Part shown: positions 57,667 through 64,000 of the stretch, piece by piece
Layout of the letters: every line of letters starts with the position of its first letter
Numbering within the stretch: position 1 is the first letter of the stretch
Origin: Talaromyces rugulosus
Taxonomy: Eukaryota; Ascomycota; Eurotiomycetes; Eurotiales; Trichocomaceae
Direction: 5' to 3'
Length of the DNA: 64,000 bases
Assembly: GCF_013368755.1 (NCBI RefSeq)
Contig: NC_049562.1
Span: 3,224,001 to 3,288,000 of the forward strand
The notes under the pieces: generated by a model
Told to the model about the DNA's origin: nothing
The model's input: only the letters and a program-made list of their open reading frames with translations
Database searches by the model: none
Program-made: the position numbers and the translations under genes

Positions 57667-58630
57667 TGCGACTTTTTCTTGTCAACTGGTGTCGCCTGGT
57701 GCAAGTGCTGGCGATGAATTGGGGTACGTTGTAGAATGAATCGTGATTGAGCTAGTCGCAGTCGTCCTATTAATAATCGGACAGCTGTCATCTCTCCACT
57801 GTCGATCGCCGGCTAAGTGATAAATCATAGTTAATTGATCCACCGATAAGACATGGAGCGACGGATTTATTATTTGGATTTTATGCACGAAAGGCAATAT
57901 ATTTAGAGTTACCCATAAGAAATCCAGGGGATTATTTCCTTAATATTATTTAGGGGAATACCACATGTAGATTTGCCGCGCAAGAGGTTTACTTTCCGGA
58001 GCACTTGAAGCTGCGTAAATCTTATATCCTTTAGTTCCACCAATCAATCAATTGATAATATTATGCTTTGGCCTTTTTTTTGTTTGCCAGATCTATCTAC
58101 ACACTAGGAAAGTCAATTTTCTCCAGTCGGATCTCAAGTTGCGCCACCCTTCCCAGTGTCCTCTACACTGTCGCGAACTCGACGAAAGTCGCGGTATGCC
58201 ATTTTCCTTTGAATATTTTTGGGTTCACTTTCAAATAAAATTGCTTCAAATTTTCGATCAATGGAGAGACATTGTAAACTAGGAAAAGGAAGATGTTGAA
58301 GTAGAGTGGCGGAGCCGGGATTAGAGCAGAACCCGTGAAGCTCAAAGCCCTAATTACTTGTAGTAGACAATTGTCTCTGCATATACCGATGTCTATATCT
58401 ACGAGGCATGAAATAAATCAAATTGCTATCATTATTCAATTAATGTACCCCTCCTTCTATACAAGTACTCTCCGCCAATATAAGTATACATCGAAATCCA
58501 TCAAAGCAGAACCACAAAACCAAGGTTCGATTACAGTGCATTCATCACTGCAGCAAAACACCCCATAGAAAATCGACCTCTCTCGCTCCATGTAAAGCCA
58601 CGGCCAGACCAGTATGGACTGCGGACGGGG
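57667..58630. other. Intergenic region
   Basis: AT-rich, about 960 bases. The right end of the DOMON gene promoter lies at about 57670-57900. No other gene, RNA or repeat is supported. Confidence 0.5.
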
Positions 58631-59351
58631 TCACCGACGTAGAGGCCGTCGAACAACTGGCGTTTTCGTGGCAGAATTGCTGCTACTACTCGAGTTGCTC
58701 GCATTTTCCCTAAACCGACTCGCCGCCAGAGGTTTTCCCAGCCCGGTATCCTTTAGGAACTGAGGGAGTGGTAGATTGATTCGGTTATAGGGTGTGTGAG
58801 AGTTGGTAGCAACGTAAGAAGCGTATTCAGCCGATTTTGTAAAATCGCTTTCCGGCTGGCGGAAGAGCAACAGAGTGTAGTTGTGAGTCACACCGACTTG
58901 CTGCTGCTGAGGAGCGAGATATTTTGCGACTCAGAAGAATTTAACCTTTCTGCGATAAGATTTGCGTAAAGGGTGTGCAGGATGGCATTCGTCGGGGTGG
59001 CTTTGTTGTAGTCCGCATCGACCATCAGGAAGGCATACTTGGTTGAGGTGTTTGCATTGAGTTTGTAGGACCGACCAATGTTGGCGATGGAGGGATGAGG
59101 CAAGCTTTGTGTTTCTATTTTTTTTATTCGTTTATTAGTTGATGCATCTACCAGAGGGGAAACATTGAAAGTGTTCAGTATTTCCCCGGCACGACAGCCG
59201 CTTCACGAGCGACACTACAGTTTCCAGAAGACGTTGAAAAGGCCGCAGGCAGCGTCCAATCTGGACTTCCAATAGCAGAAAACTCGGGAGAAACATTGGC
59301 TGTATATCCCATTGCCGAGCCCAGCAGGCTCAGGAAGTAGATGTTTCTCAT
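58631..59351 (-). pseudogene. Broken PEBP-like (phosphatidylethanolamine-binding) secreted protein gene
   Basis: On the minus strand three frames together resemble one secreted PEBP. Frame 1 starts at 59351 with a signal peptide (RNIYFLSLLGSAMGYTA) and runs to the VPG segment near 59180. Frame 2 carries the KYAFLMVDADYNKATP core, and frame 3 carries THNYTLLLFRQP and LPQFLKDTGLGKPLAASRF. Two shifts separate them, near 59175 (in a run of four G on the minus strand) and near 58888; each looks like the loss of one G. No splice sites explain either shift. A 37-nt intron-like stretch with a CTAAT box (59115-59151) does not repair the frame. Either this is a decaying gene or the assembly has two homopolymer errors. 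Confidence 0.6.
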
Positions 59352-59819
59352 TTTCTCTCTCGCGCGGCAATACACCTGGTTGACAGACACAGAGGGTACA
59401 CAAGACGTCTATATATTGAATTGAGTTTTCCTCACCAATGCGCATGCAGCTGATGGACAAGTCGCATCGACCAACAGTGAGTAAATAAGCGCAATAAAGG
59501 GCCTAGTCCAACGCAAATAACAATTTGGAATTATTATACATGAGGTTGTCTGGAATCGAAAAACTAGGTAGTTTAGGTCTGTCTTTGGCTATAAAGGAAA
59601 ATCAAGCTATATAAATATTCCAAGGTATCCATAAATAAAATAGTAAAAAGAAGAAGATTATGATAGAAGGACGCCCTATGACAATACAGATCCATCAAAA
59701 CCGACCAATCACAACCGCGCCTAGACCGACATTACAAAGAAATTTCAACGTCGCGTATTTAATTTAAACTCCAGTCACCACTGGACGTACAATAATACTT
59801 CCTACAACATCCATTTGCC
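59352..59819. other. Intergenic region upstream of the MFS transporter
   Basis: AT-rich, with A-rich runs near 59590-59660. It should contain the transporter promoter. No gene is seen. Confidence 0.45.
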
Positions 59820-61669
59820 ATGGCTAATCCGTCGACTTCAGTTGAAAGCACCGCCGGTGGCGCTATTGCCCTGAAGCCTCTATCTCACAGCAACAATGCG
59901 GACAGCTCGAGTGTGCAGCTAGTCGCCGGTGACCACATCCACAACCACGAACACGAACACAGTACAGCCACTTCTAGCACTGAACATCACATGGCCGAGC
60001 TCTCTAACTGGAAGTTCCTCGGCATCATCCTGTCTGTCGGCGGCGTCGGCTTTCTGAGTAGCTTCGTCTCGGGCCTGTTGACCGTTGGGCTGCCTCGCAC
60101 CGCAGAGGATATCGGACTCTCGGATGATTTGGTTTTCTGGTAATTAACAATCCAATTGAAAGTGTACTCTAAGCTAACCCTACTAGGCCATCTTCTGTAT
60201 ATGCGTAAGTTGTCTATATCGCCGTTGTGCGGCCATACTCCTACTAAAAATAAGAACAGCCTGTCATGCGGTTCATGTCTTCTCCTGGCCGGCTCTGTCG
60301 CCGACGTCGTCGGAAACCGGTCAATGAACCTGATCGGCTGCCTTTTGGTCTCCTGCTTCGTACTGGGCTGCGGTCTCGCGCGCACAGGAATCGAGCTGAT
60401 CATGTTCCGCGCGATGCAGGGTGTGGCCGTCTCGTTCTGCTTACCGACCTCCGTGGCCATCGTGTCGAACGCGGTACCCAACGGACGGAAGCGCAACATC
60501 GGGTTTTCATGTCTGGGATTTGTGCAGCCGATCGGATTTTCGGCGGGACTGGTGCTGGGAGGCGTGATTCTCCAGACGGTGGGGTGGCGGTTTGGCTACT
60601 ATATCACAGCGGGTCTGTGTTTTGCGTTGTTCCTCGTCAGTCTCAAGGTTCTCCCGATAGAGGATAAGAAGAACAACTGGGCTAGTATTGCGCGGCTTCG
60701 CACCGATATCGACTGGGTTGGCGCGTTTGCGTCGTGCGCGAGTCTGTCGTTGTTTTCGTACATTCTGGCGTGAGTATCCAGTCTTAACTACCAAGGAAAT
60801 TATTCCTGACAAAGGCTTATAGTGCCTTGACCAACGATGTTTCCAACATCAAATCCCCGGTGAACATCGCCCTGCTTATCCTCGGCGCTGCCCTGGTGCC
60901 ATTTTTTATCTTCTGGGAACAGCGCCAGGAACGCCTCGGCCAGCCAGCCCTAATCCCCAACTCGCTGTGGAAGAACCAGGTCTTTACCAACGTCTGCCTG
61001 ATTGTGATGCTGGTCTGGGGCGTGCTGAACATGATGGAACTATTCTGCAGTCTCTTGTCCGTCTCTCCTTTCTGCCCTGTTTTTTTTATAGTAGAAAAAC
61101 ACAACTGACCAGGCCATAGTTTCCAACAAGTACAAAACCTCAGCGCACTAGATGCATCACTCCGCATCCTTCCCAACACCATCGTCGGTGCAATCTGCCA
61201 AGTAAGCACCGGACTGCTAATCCACCGCGTCTCCGCATTCCATCTAGTCGTCGGTTCCCTCGTCCTCAGCAGCGTGGGCCCGCTACTCATGGCCGTCATA
61301 GACGTGCGCTGGCCATACTGGTACGACGCCTTCTTCGCCCAGGCACTCTCCCCCATCAGCGCCGACATTTTATTCACCGTGGGCCTCCTCGTCGTCTCCG
61401 ACGTTTTCCCCACGCGCACACAGGCTCTCGCGGGCGCCGTGTTCAACACAGTCTCCCAATTCGGCACTTCAATCGGCCTCACCGTGATGGCTGTGATTTC
61501 GTCGGCGACTACAAAACATTCGCGCTACGTGCCAAAAACGTCTCCGGATGCGCTGTTGGTGGGCTACCGCGCTGGCTTTTGGGCGGCTTTTGCATGGATG
61601 ATTGTTGCGTTTTTGATTGGTGCGTTTGGACTTCGTCGGATTGGCCGTGTTGGGCTGAAGCGGGATTGA
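59820..61669 (+). CDS. MFS transporter (DHA2-like drug:H+ antiporter family)
   Basis: Five exons, 59820-60139, 60187-60204, 60260-60769, 60823-61056 and 61120-61669, give 543 residues. Exon 2 is an 18-nt micro-exon that completes the frame between W-P and Y-A. The fourth intron has a weak donor (GTCCGT), chosen because it alone keeps the frame. The N-terminus is Ser/His-rich; the hydrophobic segments start near residue 67. Family signs include SCLLLAGSVADVVGNRSMNLIG (MFS motif A region), RAMQGVAVSFCLPTS (motif B/C region) and FVQPIGFSAGLVLGGVI. The substrate is unknown; relatives export toxic compounds or boron/aminotriazole. A Zn2Cys6 gene lies downstream and converges. Confidence 0.86.
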
Positions 61670-62512
61670 TCTTTACTCTTCTTATTCTTCTCTTCGTCAT
61701 CATTTCCAGAGGAGTCTAAAGGACCCAACAGTTCAGTGGCTTGCTGGGCTGAAAAGATTGACACCAGTCGGGGAACCCCGTCACATGCAGGGGATGAAAA
61801 ACCCACTCCTTGCTGTACCAAGTCCGAACCAGATACTATTATAGTTTCTTGCGGGGGGTGGGCTCTCTTTCCCCGCTGCAATGCCCAATACCTAGTGCTG
61901 GCTCCGGTCACAGTACTACGGTCCTACGTACTACCTTCCACTGCCCAAATAGACAGGACGATCGCCGATCAGTCTTGCGAGCAGTTGACGAATCGAGTAA
62001 TGGTGGACACGTGTTGCGGGTCAGAAACAAAGACTCAAGTTGAAGAATGTGTTAGGTATCATATTCAAAGAAAAAAACAGTAAAATACATCAGTATGCAC
62101 AAGAATAGGTGATAGGTATAAAACAGTTCCGTGTACATCATAACCACGAAGTAAATAAATGTACAACGTCATATCAGAAATGAATATCAGTAAATATATA
62201 TAAAATCCAGGCTCGCTGGATCCATCAATGATACATATATGTAGTCACTGGCGGTAAATGAGAGTTGAGCCACCAAAGTAATGGTACCAGCACAGCATCA
62301 CAATTCATGTGAAGCATCTCAAGCGTGCCTGTCGAGAATGAAACAGAGCCTACCTGGCGAAGATATAAATTTTTTTGGCTTCCAATACCACCATCCCCCC
62401 CCCCTCCCCCCCAACGCCAGTCCAAAAAAAAAAAAGAGAAAATATGTGAATATATAACAAACAAATACCACGCTATGCGATGCAACGCTCGACGTAGACC
62501 ACGGCCAAAACG
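61670..62512. other. Convergent 3' intergenic region
   Basis: About 840 bases with C-rich and A-rich homopolymer runs at about 62394-62440, otherwise AT-rich. It should hold both 3' UTRs. No gene is supported. Confidence 0.5.
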
Positions 62513-64000
62513 CTAAGTAATCAGGAAATCCATATTCATCTCTCCGATAATCCGTTCCCAGTCCCAACTGTCCTCCATATTGGAGTCCATCACCTCCCAC
62601 ACTCGCTCGACCACTTTGAGGGCTGGATCGATATTGCGTAGACTAGAATACCCTTCCATTGCGTCGAAGCCCCTTTTGATCCTCTCTCGTTGGTGTGGTT
62701 CAAATGCTGAACAGCCAATCAGGAAGAGCGGCATCAGCATGATGCTATAAGCACCCGCATCCGATGGCAGCATTTCCAGGTACTTCAACGCGTCGTCGAC
62801 CACCTGCGATATCTTCTCGCTCGGCCGCGACGGCCGGATCGTGCGGTACAGATACACCCACGTCGACTGCCGGTACAGCTGCGATGCATACCAGTTGGGC
62901 GTCTCGGGCGGATACGTCGGCTCCCATACTCGGAGTGCCGAGTCGATTGTAACCGCCTCGCTGAGTGTCTGGTAGTCGACCGCAGGCTCGAAGCCTTCGT
63001 TGTGTCGCTGGCGAATTCGATCTCTCAGTCGCGTGATTTCCGAGATGTGGTTGAAAAGTCCGTCGAAAATGCCCAGGAACGTCCCTGCTTGGGCGTGCGG
63101 GACAAAGTCGGGCAGCCGCATGCCACCATCCAGGGGCAGCGGCCGTCGATCGAGAGAGGTGATTGAATTGGAGACATCATGGTACTGGAAGAACTCGATA
63201 ATGAACTGACGGAATTTCTCGTTCTTGGGCTTCTGCGAGATGAGCAGATACCGCGCGGCGTCCATATGCGATCGGTACTGGCCGTTAGTTTCACCTTCGC
63301 AAATAGTGTTGAGGCACAGAGCCAGCGTCGACGCGATGATGGGGTCCTCGACCAACAACTGAGGATCTTGATTGCTTTGGTCAGCAACGGGAGCAGAATT
63401 GATGTTTTCCCTCAGGTCGGTGATGGCGCGGTCAAAGTGAAAGTGTTTCCTCTCCTTGAAACGTGGCTCAGGGTCGCGGGCAGACAAATGCGACCCAGAC
63501 AGACACATCAACGAGTGCATCAAGCCGCGGTGTTGGGTGGCCATCGGAAGCAGAATTTCTTTAAAGGGGTTGGAATCGTCGTTGATGAGGGTGAGTACGC
63601 GGCTAAACTCGAACACAAAGTGGTCGAGGAAGCGGCGGTCGATGTCGGTCTCGATGCCATCGATCAGGATGGGCAGGCCTTGGGGCAGGAATGAAAACGA
63701 GCCTCGGCGGACGGCTAGGCGCAAATCAGCCTGGGTCGGCATAGGTCGAGACGAAGAAGACATACCATCCTCTAGTTTCTGTCGGCCGCTCTTCCAGATT
63801 TCCTTGGGTGGATAGCCTTCGCAGACGACGGCATTTTTCTGGCAGTTCAGGCCTAAACAACAATCAGATCAGCATTCGTTTTGATACACGCTCTCAACGG
63901 CTTCTTACAGGCTGGCTTCGTCTCGTCGCATTTCTTCTTCCTCCGGCGACAGGTGATGCAGCCGGTCTTGGAGCGGCCCTTGGCAATTTTGACCTGGCCA
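62513..64000 (-). CDS. Zn2Cys6 transcription factor, partial at the window edge
   Basis: Two exons are visible on the minus strand, 63852-62513 and the inner end of an upstream exon, 64000-63909; the start lies beyond the window. The zinc cluster is complete and is split by the 56-nt intron: GCITCRRRKKKCDETKPAC, then NCQKNAVVCEGYPP. The next 390 residues form a fungal-specific regulator domain of the Fungal_trans_2 type, with FLDHFVFEFSRVLTLIN and LMHSLMCLSGSHLSARDP. An ATG at 63763 is internal, since the frame is open through it back to the zinc cluster. The targets are unknown. The gene converges on the MFS transporter, and further genes may follow outside the window. Confidence 0.87.

Noticed and set aside
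59115..59151. A 37-nt intron in the PEBP-like gene
   Set aside because: Donor, CTAAT box and acceptor are all present, but splicing does not connect the upstream frame without a further shift, and it is shorter than any other intron here.
63763..63765. ATG as the start of the right-edge regulator
   Set aside because: The frame continues upstream through this codon into a complete zinc cluster.
1..64000. tRNA genes, transposons, CRISPR arrays, integrated viral sequence, secondary-metabolite core genes
   Set aside because: I looked for these by eye on both strands and saw no convincing case; a covariance or profile search would be needed to exclude small RNAs.

Overview
This window comes from a filamentous ascomycete, most likely a Eurotiomycete of the Aspergillus/Penicillium type. 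The evidence is gene-dense DNA with spliceosomal introns of about 45-70 nt (GT...CTAAC/CTAAT...AG), several Zn2Cys6 regulators, and full-length orthologues of fungal housekeeping proteins such as a 952-residue Cwh43, Leo1, Rxt2 and Utp6. I find 28 protein genes (one running off the right edge, one apparently broken) and no tRNA, rRNA, CRISPR array, transposon or virus-derived sequence. Exon joins were worked out by hand from splice signals and reading frame; nearly all close without a stop.

Layout. 1-16 kb: a small conserved protein, a long alpha/beta hydrolase, TRAPPC11, the Rpd3L subunit Rxt2, the phospholipid methyltransferase Opi3 and an unassigned polytopic membrane protein. 16-26 kb: an Mdm1-type sorting nexin (PXA-RGS-PX-nexin C), a membrane-anchored glutaredoxin, ribosomal protein uL6 (Rpl9) and a patatin/Tgl-type lipase homologue that lacks its catalytic Ser and Asp. 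26-34 kb: a PhoD-like phosphatase, then a lone Zn2Cys6 regulator and an amino-acid/choline-type permease in a looser region. 34-46 kb: mitochondrial rhomboid protease, proteasome chaperone Adc17/Tma17, a Mob-family protein, Leo1, an AflR-like regulator, an ICT1-like release factor and Utp6. 45-57 kb: Cwh43, a tail-anchored unknown, Cft2, another unknown and a DOMON-cytochrome b561 protein. 57-64 kb: a PEBP-like gene broken by two frameshifts, an MFS transporter and the start of a Zn2Cys6 regulator.

The left and centre are a conserved housekeeping block. Themes that recur are lipid and GPI metabolism (opi3, mdm1, cwh43, the patatin homologue), secretion (TRAPPC11), RNA and chromatin work (rxt2, leo1, utp6, cft2, rpl9) and mitochondrial quality control (rhomboid, ICT1-like). 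The right end is more accessory in character. I did not find a convincing new multi-gene system. The points most worth a second look are the apparently dead lipase, the frameshifted PEBP gene, two GC-AG introns, two micro-exons and several conserved-looking proteins of unknown function.
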